This document shows positions 17,996 through 26,191 of a stretch of DNA of 52,334 bases, piece after piece (position 1 is the first letter of the stretch; each line of letters begins with the position of its first letter). This DNA comes from Acidovorax sp. CF316 (GTDB taxonomy: Bacteria > Pseudomonadota > Gammaproteobacteria > Burkholderiales > Burkholderiaceae_C): NCBI RefSeq assembly GCF_000276605.1, contig NZ_AKJX01000188.1, positions 1 through 52,334 of the forward strand, read 5' to 3'. The translations under genes and the position numbers were made by a program. The notes under the pieces were generated by a model. That model did not search any database. It was not told the origin of the DNA and was given only the letters and a program-made list of their open reading frames with translations.

Positions 17996-19072
17996 ATGCA
18001 CCATGGCCGCAGCACCGCAATGAACCGTTTTTTCCAGCTTCTGGGCTTTGTTGTTGTGAGTGCGGCGCTCGCGTCGCCCATGGCACACGCCAACGAGCGC
18101 AAGAAGGCGCCCGCCAAGAAGCAGGTGGCATCGGCCACCGCCAAGAAGTCCGCCGGCCCGCGCAAGGCCGCCGTTGCCGCCAAGCCTGTGCGTATCACCG
18201 CCAAGACCTCCAAGGCCGCCACCCGCGTGGCCTTCATCCCCGCCAAGCCTTCCTTCGGCCAACTGGCGGGCCTGCACGAAGTCAATGACCCGCTGGACCT
18301 CAAGTCCAGCGTGGCCCTGGTGATCGACCAGGAAACCCATGAAGTGCTGCTCAGCAAGAACGACCATGCCGTTCTGCCGATCGCATCGCTCACCAAGCTC
18401 ATGACCGGCCTGATCATCTCCCAGGCCAAGCTGCCCATGGACGAGCAGCTCACCATCACCCAGGACGACGTGGACACCGAAAAAGGCAGCCGCTCGCGCT
18501 TGACGGTAGGCTCCACGCTGACCCGCGGCGAAATGCTGCACCTGGCCCTGATGTCCAGCGAGAACCGCGCCGCCCATGCGCTGGGCCGCACCTACCCCGG
18601 TGGCCTCGATGTGTTCGTGGCGCAGATGAATGCCAAGGCGCGCCTCCTGGGCATGACCGACACCAAGTACGTGGAGCCCACGGGCCTGTCCAGCCGCAAC
18701 CAGAGCAGCGCCCGCGACCTGGCCACCCTGGTCAACGTGGCCCATGGCGACCCGGTGATGCGCGAGCTGTCCACCTCGCCCGGCTACGAGCTGGCCCTGG
18801 GTGCGCGCACCCTGCAGTTCAACAACACCAATGGCCTGGTGAAGAACCCCACCTGGGACATCGGCCTGCAAAAGACTGGCTACATCTCCGAAGCCGGGCG
18901 CTGCCTGGTGATGCAGGCGCAGGTGGCCGGCCGCAAGATCATCATGGTGTTCCTGGATTCCGCCGGCAAGTTCAGCCGCCTGGGCGACGCCGAGCGCGTG
19001 CGCCACTGGGTCGAATCCATGCCCGCCGCCATCAGCCCCGTGAAGACGGTAGTGCACAGCTCCAACGGGTGA
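17996..19072 (+). CDS. pbpG: D-alanyl-D-alanine endopeptidase (penicillin-binding protein 7 type)
   Basis: Periplasmic serine peptidase that cuts D-Ala-containing cross-links in peptidoglycan. 358 residues. A signal peptide ends at about HANE (ASPMAHA), followed by a Lys/Ala-rich linker of about 65 residues, then the S11 peptidase domain with S131-L-T-K134, S188-E-N190 and K293-T-G295, the three active-site motifs. The ATG at 17996 has GGAG 7 bases upstream. It lies between two strong terminators, so it is a single-gene unit. Confidence 0.93.
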   Translation: MHHGRSTAMNRFFQLLGFVVVSAALASPMAHANERKKAPAKKQVASATAKKSAGPRKAAVAAKPVRITAKTSKAATRVAFIPAKPSFGQLAGLHEVNDPLDLKSSVALVIDQETHEVLLSKNDHAVLPIASLTKLMTGLIISQAKLPMDEQLTITQDDVDTEKGSRSRLTVGSTLTRGEMLHLALMSSENRAAHALGRTYPGGLDVFVAQMNAKARLLGMTDTKYVEPTGLSSRNQSSARDLATLVNVAHGDPVMRELSTSPGYELALGARTLQFNNTNGLVKNPTWDIGLQKTGYISEAGRCLVMQAQVAGRKIIMVFLDSAGKFSRLGDAERVRHWVESMPAAISPVKTVVHSSNG

Positions 19073-19126
19073 TCGATCAGAGCACCACGGCCCCTGGCAC
19101 CCCGTTCCCGTGGCGGCCAGGGCATC

Positions 19127-19168
19127 AAAAAACCCCGGTGGCGCAGGCTCCCGGGGTTTTTTGTTTTT
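19127..19168. terminator. Bidirectional terminator between pbpG and the IclR gene
   Basis: AAAAAACCCCGG (19127-19138) pairs with CCGGGGTTTTTT (19151-19162), a 12-bp stem flanked by A-run and T-run. It therefore can end pbpG on the plus strand and the convergent IclR regulator gene, which stops at 19197, on the minus strand. Confidence 0.92.
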
Positions 19169-19196
19169 CAGGCCGGGGCTGCGCGCCCTTCGGCGA

Positions 19197-20042
19197 TCAC
19201 TCGACCGGTGTGTGCAGGACCTCGCTGCCGTGCAGGGAGGAGGACAGGGGCGAGGTGGGCACCTTGGTCGGCACATAGCCCAGCGCCAGCGAAATCTCCT
19301 GCGCCGTGGCCTGCAGCTTGGCCATCCAGCCCTCGTCGAGCCGGTCGGCCGGGGCCGAGATGGACAGGCCGGCCACCAGCTTGGCCTGGTCGTCGTACAC
19401 GCCGGCGGCCATGCAGCGCACGCCCAGCTCCAGCTCCTCGTTGTCGCGGGCCGTGCCGTACTGGCGTGCCTTGGCCAGCTCGCGCTCGAGCACGGGCAAC
19501 TGGGTAATGCTGTTGCGGGTGTGGCCCGCCAGCCCGGTGCGGGTGGCGTAGGCGCGCACGCGCTGGGGGTCGTCCAGCGCCAGGAAGAGCTTGCCGGTGG
19601 AGGTCAGGTGCAGCGGCGCGCGGCCGCCGATGGCGCGCACCACCTGCATGCCCGAACGCTCGCTGTAGGCGCGCTCCACGTACACGATCTCATCGCCCTG
19701 GCGCATGCTCAGGTTCACCGGCTGCTGGATCAGCTTGTGCAGGTTGCGCATCGGGGCCAGGGCCGCATCGCGCACGCTCAGGCGGGCCTTGACCAGGTTG
19801 CCCAGCTCCAGCAGGCGCATGCCCAGCCGGTAGCTGCCCGACTCGGGCCGGTCCACGAAGCGGCCGATGGTCAGGTCGTTCAGGATGCGGTGCGTGGTGG
19901 ACGGGTGCAGCCCCGTCTTCTCGCTGATCTCCTTGAGCGAGATGGCGTCCTCGCGCGATGCGAGCACGTCGATCAGCGTGAACATGCGCTCCAGTACCTG
20001 GACGCTGGGTTTGATCGGGATACCAGGGTCGATTTTTTTCAT
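19197..20042 (-). CDS. IclR-family transcriptional regulator
   Basis: 281 residues. An N-terminal winged helix-turn-helix (VLERMFTLIDVLASREDAISL, EISEKTGLHPSTTHRILNDL) is followed by the IclR effector-binding domain (GGRAPLHLTSTGKLFLA, DNEELELGVRCMAAGVYDDQA, GLSISAPADRL). Regulators of this family commonly control aromatic or acetate catabolism, but no metabolic operon adjoins it here and its target is unknown. The N-terminal IPIKPSVQVLERM is typical of Burkholderiales members. Confidence 0.93.
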   Translation of the reverse strand: MKKIDPGIPIKPSVQVLERMFTLIDVLASREDAISLKEISEKTGLHPSTTHRILNDLTIGRFVDRPESGSYRLGMRLLELGNLVKARLSVRDAALAPMRNLHKLIQQPVNLSMRQGDEIVYVERAYSERSGMQVVRAIGGRAPLHLTSTGKLFLALDDPQRVRAYATRTGLAGHTRNSITQLPVLERELAKARQYGTARDNEELELGVRCMAAGVYDDQAKLVAGLSISAPADRLDEGWMAKLQATAQEISLALGYVPTKVPTSPLSSSLHGSEVLHTPVE

Positions 20043-20153
20043 GGGCGGCAGGAATGCGGGAATGGTGTGGAGTAAGGGATATCCACAACATCCTCTGATC
20101 GCCGCATCTTACCTTGTGAAATGCAACGGCACCATCGGGCGCCTTGGAAGCCG

Positions 20154-20918
20154 TCAGCCGCTGGCACCTGGGTGACGCTGGTCCACCCGCCGCCATTCGC
20201 TGCCCTGGCGGATCTCGTGCGGCAAAAAGCGCGCCTTGTAGTTCATCTTGGGGCTGGCCTCGATCCAGTAGCCCAGGTAGACATAGGGCAGGCCCATGGA
20301 GCGCGCCTGCTCGATCTGCCAGACCACGTTGTAGGTGCCGTAGCTGGCCCGCGCCTCGGGCTCGTAGAAGGTGTACACGGCCGACAGGCCGTCGTTGAGC
20401 ACGTCGAGGATGGACACCATCTTCAGCGCCCCCGGCTCACCGGTTTCCGGATCCACCTCGCGGAACTCCACCAGCCGCGAATTGACGCGGCTTTGCAGCA
20501 GGAACTGGGTGTACTGGTCGATGCTGTCCTGGTCCATGCCGCCGCCCGCGTGGCGCCCGTTCTGGTAGCGCAGGTACAGCTGGTAGTGCTCGGGCACGAA
20601 GCACAGGCGCAGCACGCGCGCCTGCAGCGCGCCATGCTGCAGCGCAGCGCGGCGCTGGCTGCGGTCGGGCCGGAACTCCTGCGCGCGCACGCGCAGCGGG
20701 GTGCAGGCCTGGCAGCCATCGCAATAGGGGCGGTAGGTGAACATGCCGCTGCGCCGGAACCCCGTGGCCACGAGGCCCGAATACACATCGCTCTGGATCA
20801 GGTGGCTGGGCGTGGCGACCTGCGAACGCGCCTGCCGGTCCGGCAGGTAGCTGCACGGGTAGGGCGCTGTCGCATAGAACTGCAAGGTCTGCAGCGGCAG
20901 GTCGTTGAGTTGCGTCAT
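20154..20918 (-). CDS. bpt: Aspartate/glutamate leucyltransferase (bacterial protein transferase)
   Basis: Transfers leucine from Leu-tRNA to proteins beginning with Asp or Glu, marking them for ClpS/ClpAP degradation under the N-degron rule. 254 residues with the ATE-fold signatures [34 protein letters not shown] with the Cys pair, [16 protein letters not shown] and [27 protein letters not shown] (read in parts). The ATG at 20918 overlaps the aat stop in an ATGA, so translation is coupled. Bpt-type rather than eukaryote-like arginyl specificity is inferred from bacterial context. Confidence 0.95.
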   Translation of the reverse strand: MTQLNDLPLQTLQFYATAPYPCSYLPDRQARSQVATPSHLIQSDVYSGLVATGFRRSGMFTYRPYCDGCQACTPLRVRAQEFRPDRSQRRAALQHGALQARVLRLCFVPEHYQLYLRYQNGRHAGGGMDQDSIDQYTQFLLQSRVNSRLVEFREVDPETGEPGALKMVSILDVLNDGLSAVYTFYEPEARASYGTYNVVWQIEQARSMGLPYVYLGYWIEASPKMNYKARFLPHEIRQGSEWRRVDQRHPGASG

Positions 20919-21670
20919 GCCATGGGCGAGGGGTGGGGCAACAGTTGGTTCCAGTATACGGGCTCGAAACGCCAGGTGCCGCCCGGAAGGTCTTGCGCCG
21001 CGGCGATCTTGCCCAGGAACTCGCTGCGCGGGATCTCGCGCGCCCCCATCGACGCCAGGTGGCGCGTGTTCTGCTGGCAGTCGATCAGCGCCACGCCGTG
21101 CACGCGGCAAATCGCCACCAGCGCCGCCAGCGCGATCTTGGAGGCATCGGTCGCATGCGCGAACATCGACTCGCCGAACACCGCGCGCCCGAGCGCCACG
21201 CAGTACAGGCCACCCACCAGCCGCCCATCGGCCCAGGTCTCCACGCTGTGGGCCGAGCCCGCCGCATGCAGCGCCTCGTAGGCACGCACCATGTCGGGCA
21301 CGATCCAGGTGCCCGCCTGGCCCTCGCGCGGCGTGGACGAGCAGGCGCGTATCACCTGGCCGAAGGCCGTGTCCACCCGCACCTCGCAGTGGCTGCTGGA
21401 GGCGAATTTCTGCAGCGTCTTGCGCAGCGAGCGATGCAGCCGGAACTCGGCCACCGGCAGCACCATGCGCGGGTCGGGCGCCCACCACAGGATGGGCTGG
21501 CCCTCGCTGAACCAGGGGAAGGTGCCCTGCCCGTAGGCCGCCCTGAGGTGCTTCACATCCAGAGCGCCCCCGGCGGCCAGCAGGCCGGGCGCCGGGTCAT
21601 CGGGGCCCCAGGCGCTCGCCGGGCTGGGGAAGGGGTCAAGGGGTTCCAGCCAGGGGAGTTGGGCGGGCAT
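20915..21670 (-). CDS. aat: Leucyl/phenylalanyl-tRNA--protein transferase
   Basis: Transfers Leu or Phe from tRNA to N-terminal Arg or Lys, the other N-degron branch feeding ClpS. 251 residues with the family signatures [60 protein letters not shown] and [17 protein letters not shown], and the terminal [19 protein letters not shown]. The start at 21670 is chosen over one 20 codons earlier. It precedes and overlaps bpt by 4 bp, forming a two-gene N-degron operon. Confidence 0.96.
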   Translation of the reverse strand: MPAQLPWLEPLDPFPSPASAWGPDDPAPGLLAAGGALDVKHLRAAYGQGTFPWFSEGQPILWWAPDPRMVLPVAEFRLHRSLRKTLQKFASSSHCEVRVDTAFGQVIRACSSTPREGQAGTWIVPDMVRAYEALHAAGSAHSVETWADGRLVGGLYCVALGRAVFGESMFAHATDASKIALAALVAICRVHGVALIDCQQNTRHLASMGAREIPRSEFLGKIAAAQDLPGGTWRFEPVYWNQLLPHPSPMA

Positions 21671-21760
21671 GGGGGCGAGGCAGGGATGCGAAGGAACGAC
21701 GAATGAATGGTTTGATTGTGCGGCAAGCACCGCGGCTGACGCAGGCCCGTGGTGTTTGCG

Positions 21761-22423
21761 CTACTTGCGCCGGTACTCGCCCACAAAGCTCACGTTCATT
21801 CCGCCGCAGCCATCGTCCTCCCTCACGGCCAGGCCGCCGCGCTGCAGGGCCAGTGTGGCCGTGCAGCCGTCGCTGTCGTACGCCAGCAGCCCGTTGCGCA
21901 GGGTGCCCACGCCCCGTATCTCACCCACGTTGACCTGGCCATTGGCGGCGTTGGGGCCGAGCCAGACGGCGTCGCCCGCCAGGTAGACCTTGCCGCCCTG
22001 CAGGCCGACGACGGCCAGGCTGGCGCTGTCCTTGTCGGGCTTGCCCTGGAGGTAGCGCGTGTAGCTGCCGTTCCACTGGGCACTGGGCCTACTGGCGGGC
22101 GCAACGCTTTGCAGCAGCGCAATGCGGCCCGAGAACTCCTGGGCCAGGCAGCGCGCATCCTTGCACTGCGTGACCTCGTACGACTTGAGCCACTCGCGCT
22201 GCCACTGCACCAGCTGCGGCCGGGCCTTGGAGCGGGTGATTGCCTCCTTGAAGGCGGTGTTGAGCTGCTCGTCCAGCGCCGAGAGCGGGGCGTCCGAGCA
22301 GATCAGCTTTTCCATGGGCGACTTGGCCTTGGTGCAGTCGAAGCTGGCGGCGCTGGCCAGTGGGGCCAGGGCCATCAGCAGGGCGGCGGCAATACAGGGG
22401 CGCATCGTTCTGTTTAGGGGCAT
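21761..22423 (-). CDS. LprI-like (DUF1311) secreted protein
   Basis: 220 residues with a signal peptide ending around LASAAS. The mature N terminus FDCTKAKSPMEKLICSDAPL, then LSALDEQLNTAFKEA and ending QCKDARCLAQEF, is the DUF1311/LprI domain with its conserved cysteines. The second half (about 115-220) is a small beta-rich region with its own Cys residues (DSDGCTATLALQRGG, EDDGCGG). LprI of Mycobacterium inhibits lysozyme; whether this one does is unknown. The start at 22423 gives a clean signal peptide. Divergent from the secreted protein gene at 22640. Confidence 0.85.
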   Translation of the reverse strand: MPLNRTMRPCIAAALLMALAPLASAASFDCTKAKSPMEKLICSDAPLSALDEQLNTAFKEAITRSKARPQLVQWQREWLKSYEVTQCKDARCLAQEFSGRIALLQSVAPASRPSAQWNGSYTRYLQGKPDKDSASLAVVGLQGGKVYLAGDAVWLGPNAANGQVNVGEIRGVGTLRNGLLAYDSDGCTATLALQRGGLAVREDDGCGGMNVSFVGEYRRK

Positions 22424-22491
22424 GGTGCGTTCAGTGGGCTGGATCGTGGTGGGCGGGCGGTATCCATCATACGAAGCTGCACGGTGGGCCA

Positions 22492-22530
22492 CTTTGTACT
22501 GCGCAGGGTGCGCTTTGTACTAGAACAAAG
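22492..22530. promoter_or_regulatory. Operator-like dyad with an upstream direct repeat
   Basis: CTTTGTACT occurs at 22492-22500 and again at 22513-22521, exactly 21 bp (two helical turns) apart. The second copy continues into the perfect dyad CTTTGT-N6-ACAAAG (22513-22530). It sits between the divergent LprI-like gene and the molybdopterin-fold gene, the usual place for a regulator-binding site. The cognate regulator is not evident nearby. Confidence 0.5.
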
Positions 22531-22639
22531 AAGGGGGAGAGGGCGCGGCAGCCAATCGGCACTTGACACTCCGGGGCGCTGGACGCACCCTACGGCCCGC
22601 CGCAAATCTGCGCACCACACAACACAGGAAAGAACCAAC

Positions 22640-23236
22640 ATGATCAACAAGCGCCATTTCGTCACCACCATCGGCCTGGCCGGCGTGCTGCCCGCTACCA
22701 GCGCCATCGCAGCCCCCAATGCCAAGGCCGGTGTTGCCCAGCCCGTCTTGCTGACCGTGAGCGGTGCCGTCGGCAAGACCAACCGCGGCGCGCTCGACCC
22801 TGTCATCGACCAGATGATGGGCAAGCACAAGATCCAGTTCAGCAAGGCCTTCGCGTTCGACGCAACTGCGCTGCAGCGCCTGCCCGCGGTGACCATCAAG
22901 CCCACGCTCGAATACGACGGCAAGCCCCACACGCTGGAAGGCCCGCTGCTGGTCACCGTGCTCGAAGCCGCTGGCGTGCCGCGCGGCAGCAATGTGCAGC
23001 TGGGCCTGCGCGCCGTGGACGGCTACAACGTGGCCGTCAGCCTGGCCGATGCGGCGCAGTACCGCATGATCGTGGCCACGCGCCTGGACGGCCAGCCCAT
23101 GGCGCTGGGCGGCCTGGGGCCACAGTGGGCCGTGTACGACGCGGACAACGTCGCGCCCTTCAAGGACAAGCCCGTGAAGGAGCGCTTTGCGCTGTGCCCC
23201 TGGGGCCTGTACCACATCGACGTGAAGGCGGCCTGA
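22640..23236 (+). CDS. Secreted molybdopterin-dependent oxidoreductase-like protein
   Basis: 198 residues with a signal peptide (GLAGVLPATSAIAAPNA) and a domain resembling the molybdopterin-binding fold of sulfite oxidase relatives (LLTVSGAVGK, LPAVTIKPTLEYDG, GPLLVTVLEAAGVPRGS, LRAVDGYNVAVSLADAAQY, PMALGGLGPQWAVYDADN). The only Cys is near the C terminus (FALCPWGLYHIDV), so the usual Mo-ligating Cys is not in its normal place; catalysis is doubtful and cofactor binding unproven. The ATG at 22640 follows a GGAAAGAA-like site. Assignment rests on remembered relatives and is moderate. Confidence 0.7.
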   Translation: MINKRHFVTTIGLAGVLPATSAIAAPNAKAGVAQPVLLTVSGAVGKTNRGALDPVIDQMMGKHKIQFSKAFAFDATALQRLPAVTIKPTLEYDGKPHTLEGPLLVTVLEAAGVPRGSNVQLGLRAVDGYNVAVSLADAAQYRMIVATRLDGQPMALGGLGPQWAVYDADNVAPFKDKPVKERFALCPWGLYHIDVKAA

Positions 23237-23325
23237 GCTGTAGGACTGCACCGGAAATCGCGGGCGTGCCCCCGCGGCTGGCCTACCATCGCTGAGCATC
23301 CGAACACTGATGGAAGGCAATCCCC

Positions 23326-23739
23326 GTGGCAACCGTTCAAGAAGCCCGTGTCGTCAGCCAGTCCGTGGCGGTGGCGGCCAACACCGTCTATGACTTTGCC
23401 CACCGCATGGAGAACCTGCCGCTCTGGGCATCGGGCCTGGCCACAGGCATCGAACAGCGCGATGGCCAGTGGTTCACCGATTCGCCCATGGGCAAGGTCC
23501 GGGTCGACATGGCACCCCACAACCCCTTTGGCGTGCTCGACCACGATGTGACCTTGCCCGACGGAACCACGGTGCACAACGCCTTTCGCGTCACACCGTG
23601 TGGTGGGCATGGCAGCCTGCTGAGCTTTGTGGTGCTGCGCTTCGAGGGCGTGGGCCAGGCCAATTTCGAGGCCGACGTGGCGCATGTGCGCAAGGACCTT
23701 GCCGCACTGCAGCAACTGCTGGAGCGGCAGGCTTCCTGA
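23326..23739 (+). CDS. SRPBCC-family (START-like) protein
   Basis: 137 residues starting at GTG, with GGAAGG about 9 bases upstream. The pattern SQSVAVAANTVYDFAHRMENLPLWASG at the N terminus, a central strand region and a long C-terminal helix (FEADVAHVRKDLAALQQLLE) is that of polyketide-cyclase/START-like ligand-binding proteins. No catalytic motif is visible and no function can be assigned. It lies 89 bp after the molybdopterin-fold gene and may be co-transcribed. Confidence 0.82.
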   Translation: MATVQEARVVSQSVAVAANTVYDFAHRMENLPLWASGLATGIEQRDGQWFTDSPMGKVRVDMAPHNPFGVLDHDVTLPDGTTVHNAFRVTPCGGHGSLLSFVVLRFEGVGQANFEADVAHVRKDLAALQQLLERQAS

Positions 23740-23776
23740 TGCCGCGGCTGGACGGCTGCGAATGGCCTGAAGCCAG

Positions 23777-23959
23777 TCAATCCTTGTTGCGCGTCAGATG
23801 GTTGAGCACCGCATCCGCCGAGTTGCCCACTGCCGCCACCGCGTCGCGCAGCTCCTGTTCGGAGCATTCGAGGGAGGTGGTCCAGGCGTGGATCTCGTGG
23901 TCCTGCGCCAGGCTGATGAAACGGCGGTCCGTATCGGCATCGTGCGGAATGTCGGGCAT
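23777..23959 (-). CDS. DUF3606 family small protein
   Basis: 60 residues: RRFISLAQDHEIHAWTTSLE, ECSEQELRDAVAAVGNSADAV. The pattern of a basic/acidic start, Trp-Thr and a terminal EEELR-AV--VG helix pair is DUF3606, found in many soil proteobacteria, function unknown. Followed on the same strand by nothing closer than SRPBCC (convergent); preceded by the small gene at 23988. Confidence 0.75.
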   Translation of the reverse strand: MPDIPHDADTDRRFISLAQDHEIHAWTTSLECSEQELRDAVAAVGNSADAVLNHLTRNKD

Positions 23960-23987
23960 GGTGGAGGGCCTCGCGTTGGCGCTTGGC

Positions 23988-24227
23988 CTAGCGCTGCTTG
24001 TCGTCGGTCTCGCCCGTCACACCCGTGCCCTGGCGTGATGCCGGCTTGGGATCCGGGTGCTCTTCGATCACGCCCAGCCGGTGGCCCGAGGGGTCTACCG
24101 CATCCAACGGGCCCACCCCCGGCTGTTCTCCGCCCGGGCGGTTGGCATAGGTCTCGCCCAGCGTGCCGGAGGCGTCTTTCAAGCCATACTGGTGGTGGCC
24201 GGGTTTCGGGGTGGTGCTGTCGGGCAT
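23988..24227 (-). CDS. Small hydrophilic hypothetical protein
   Basis: 79 residues, very rich in Gly, Pro, Asp and Glu (KPGHHQYGLKDASGTLGETY, PGVGPLDAVDPSGHRLGVIE), with no hydrophobic segment. It looks intrinsically disordered. No family recognised. It is placed with the DUF3606 gene on the same strand 28 bp apart, a setting typical of stress-associated small genes, but this is only suggestive. Codon usage is in line with the neighbours, which supports it being real. Confidence 0.5.
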   Translation of the reverse strand: MPDSTTPKPGHHQYGLKDASGTLGETYANRPGGEQPGVGPLDAVDPSGHRLGVIEEHPDPKPASRQGTGVTGETDDKQR

Positions 24228-24348
24228 GGCGTGCTCCTCAGGGAAGAAGCCTTGATGCTAGGGGCGCAGCGCACGGCGGGCTGTAGGACCCCATCGGCTA
24301 CGCCGGTGCTCGCCGTCCTGCCCGGGCCGTGGCGACAGGGGGGGGGGC

Positions 24349-24930
24349 TCAAACGCGGCGCAGCACCACCACGGCGTAGGTGCAGTCTGCCGCCGTTTCG
24401 TTGCGGAACACGCAGTCCGCAGGCGGCCCCAGTTCCAGGCAGTCGCCGGCATCCATGGCATGCCGGGTGTCGCCCTCCATGAACACCAGCGAGCCTTGCA
24501 ATACCCAGATCAGCTGCCGTTTCGCGGTGTAGGCAGCAGCCGGCATGGGCACCCGCGCACCGGCGGGCAGCACCACCTGCACCAGGTCCAGCGGCAGGTC
24601 GGAGGGGGGCGATACGTGCGTGCGCACATAGCCGGTCTGCGGGTCGGTCCACACGGGCTGGTCGGCCCGGCGCAGCAGCCGGCCCTCCTTGGCCTCGGCG
24701 CGGGCGATCAGTTGCGACATGCTCAGCCCGAACGCGCCCGACAGCCGTGCCAGCAGCGTTGCCGTGGGGCTCGATTCACCCCGCTCCAGCTTGTGCACCA
24801 TGGCCCGCGACACGCCGGAGTGCGCCGCCAGATCGGTCAGCGACCAGCCCCGGCCTTCGCGCTCGATGCGCACGCGGGCGCCAATGCGTTGGCTCAGGCT
24901 ATCGACTGCTAAATCTACTTTGGTGGACAT
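24349..24930 (-). CDS. XRE-family regulator with C-terminal cupin domain
   Basis: 193 residues. The N-terminal helix-turn-helix (ARVRIEREGRGWSLTDLAAH, SGVSRAMVHKLERGESSPTA) is followed by a linker and a cupin (PAAAYTAKRQLIWVLQGSLV, DAGDCLELGPPADCVFRN), the layout of small-molecule-sensing XRE regulators. An alternative ATG lies 4 codons earlier (24942). Neither has a clear ribosome site, so a leaderless transcript is possible. Divergent from a GNAT acetyltransferase (92-bp gap) holding an operator-like dyad, a pairing that suggests the regulator controls that acetyltransferase and senses its substrate. Confidence 0.9.
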   Translation of the reverse strand: MSTKVDLAVDSLSQRIGARVRIEREGRGWSLTDLAAHSGVSRAMVHKLERGESSPTATLLARLSGAFGLSMSQLIARAEAKEGRLLRRADQPVWTDPQTGYVRTHVSPPSDLPLDLVQVVLPAGARVPMPAAAYTAKRQLIWVLQGSLVFMEGDTRHAMDAGDCLELGPPADCVFRNETAADCTYAVVVLRRV

Positions 24931-24941
24931 GTGTTTCATCA

Positions 24942-24961
24942 TGGTGGACAATAATCCACCA
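24942..24961. promoter_or_regulatory. Operator-like dyad upstream of the XRE-cupin gene
   Basis: Perfect inverted repeat TGGTGGA (24942-24948), 6-bp spacer, TCCACCA (24955-24961). A TGGTGGAC half-site recurs at 24921-24928 inside the first codons of the regulator gene, exactly 21 bp away, and a weaker dyad CCATC-N6-GATGG lies at 24977-24992. Together they suggest autoregulation and control of the divergent GNAT gene. Confidence 0.6.
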
Positions 24962-25021
24962 AAATACCTTATTCGTCCATCATAGTGGATGGTAAACCGT
25001 GCAACCCCTGACAGCCGCGCC

Positions 25022-25558
25022 ATGACCCTGCAGATACGCGATGCCCACACGGGCGACATCGAAGGCATCCTTGCCATCTACAACGACGCCGTGGCCAACA
25101 CCACCGCCATCTGGAACGAAACCCTGGTGGACGCAGCCAACCGCGCCGCCTGGCTGGCCGACCGCCAGCGCCTGGGCTACCCCGTGCTCGTCGCCATCGA
25201 CGACCAGGGTGCCGTGGCCGGCTACGCCTCGTTTGGCGACTGGCGCGCTTTCGACGGCTACCGCCACACCGTCGAGCATTCCGTGTACGTGCACCAGAAC
25301 GCCCGCGGCGCAGGCCTGGGCAAGCTGCTGATGCAGGCCCTCATCGAGCGTGCCCGCGCCATCGGCAAGCACGTCATGGTCGCCGGCATCGAGGCCGGCA
25401 ACACCGCATCGATCCAGCTGCACGAGCGCCTGGGCTTCATCCAGGTGGGCCTGCTGCCCGAAGTGGGCACCAAGTTCGGCCAGTGGCTGGACCTGGCCTT
25501 TTTGCAGCTCAAGCTCGATGCGCGCACCGATCCCGATGGGGCAGGGCGCGGCGGTTGA
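25022..25558 (+). CDS. GNAT N-acetyltransferase, phosphinothricin/methionine-sulfoximine type
   Basis: 178 residues with the Pat/Bar/YncA-type GNAT pattern: LQIRDAHTGDIEGILAIYND at the N terminus, GYASFGDWRAFDGYRHTVEH then SVYVHQNARGAGLGKLLMQA with the acetyl-CoA-binding loop, and ERLGFIQVGLLPEVGTKFGQ. Relatives acetylate methionine sulfoximine, phosphinothricin or related amino acid analogues. The start at 25022 gives the family N terminus. Divergent from and probably controlled by the XRE-cupin regulator. A second GNAT of the same subfamily lies at 34987. Confidence 0.92.
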   Translation: MTLQIRDAHTGDIEGILAIYNDAVANTTAIWNETLVDAANRAAWLADRQRLGYPVLVAIDDQGAVAGYASFGDWRAFDGYRHTVEHSVYVHQNARGAGLGKLLMQALIERARAIGKHVMVAGIEAGNTASIQLHERLGFIQVGLLPEVGTKFGQWLDLAFLQLKLDARTDPDGAGRGG

Positions 25559-26191
25559 CCGCCCCGCTTGGCCGGCGCTTCTTTCTCTGCGGCCGAGCGC
25601 GGCCGCTGCAGCGTGGGCCAGCCCTGGAAAATGGGCTCAGATCCATTTCCCCGTGCATATTGGCATCATGTGATCTGCCTTTTCATGTCTTGTTATGAAG
25701 CCAAACGCTGCGACTCGCAGATTGCAGTGGAAAATGCGGAAAGGCGTGGCCGCAGATAATGGTATCCGGAAGGCATTGAAAATACCGGTGGTCCATTGGA
25801 TTCAACCGCTCGGCGAGAGACTCTGGTTTTGCCTGCCGGTGTTTGCTAAGGGATGGTTTGCCCGCAAAGGCCCTGCACATGCGGCCCTCATGCCTTTCGG
25901 GCGGTGGCCGGGCGCCGCTCTTGGTGCCATCTGTGCTGCTTTGTCCAGATCAAAGTCCACCCATTTCACTATTTTCTACCGCCAGTGCCTGCTGGTTGCC
26001 TTGGTTTTCTCTTTGGTGGCGATGGTCGATGGAGTGAATTATGCTGGCTCGGATTGAATCGTATCAAATGGTACCTGTTGTTATGGAAGACTTCGCATTT
26101 GATTTTCAAAAACCAAGCGCCTACATTTCCCCCTCCCCTGTAAGTCCCCCAGAGGACACGCAGGTTCTTTCAAATCAGGGAGGGTATGAAA
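25559..26191. other. Gene-free, AT-richer stretch upstream of the FN3 lipoprotein
   Basis: About 630 bp with visibly lower GC than the surroundings. Possible small frames on either strand (for example 25695-26057 plus and 25683-25880 minus) have no recognisable domain, no good ribosome site and odd composition, so they are not called. The last bases hold AGGGAGG, the ribosome site of the following lipoprotein gene. No convincing promoter or riboswitch was recognised. Confidence 0.5.

Noticed and set aside
25695-26057. A 120-codon plus-strand frame in the AT-richer gap
   Set aside because: No ribosome site, no recognisable domain, and an unconvincing amino acid pattern.
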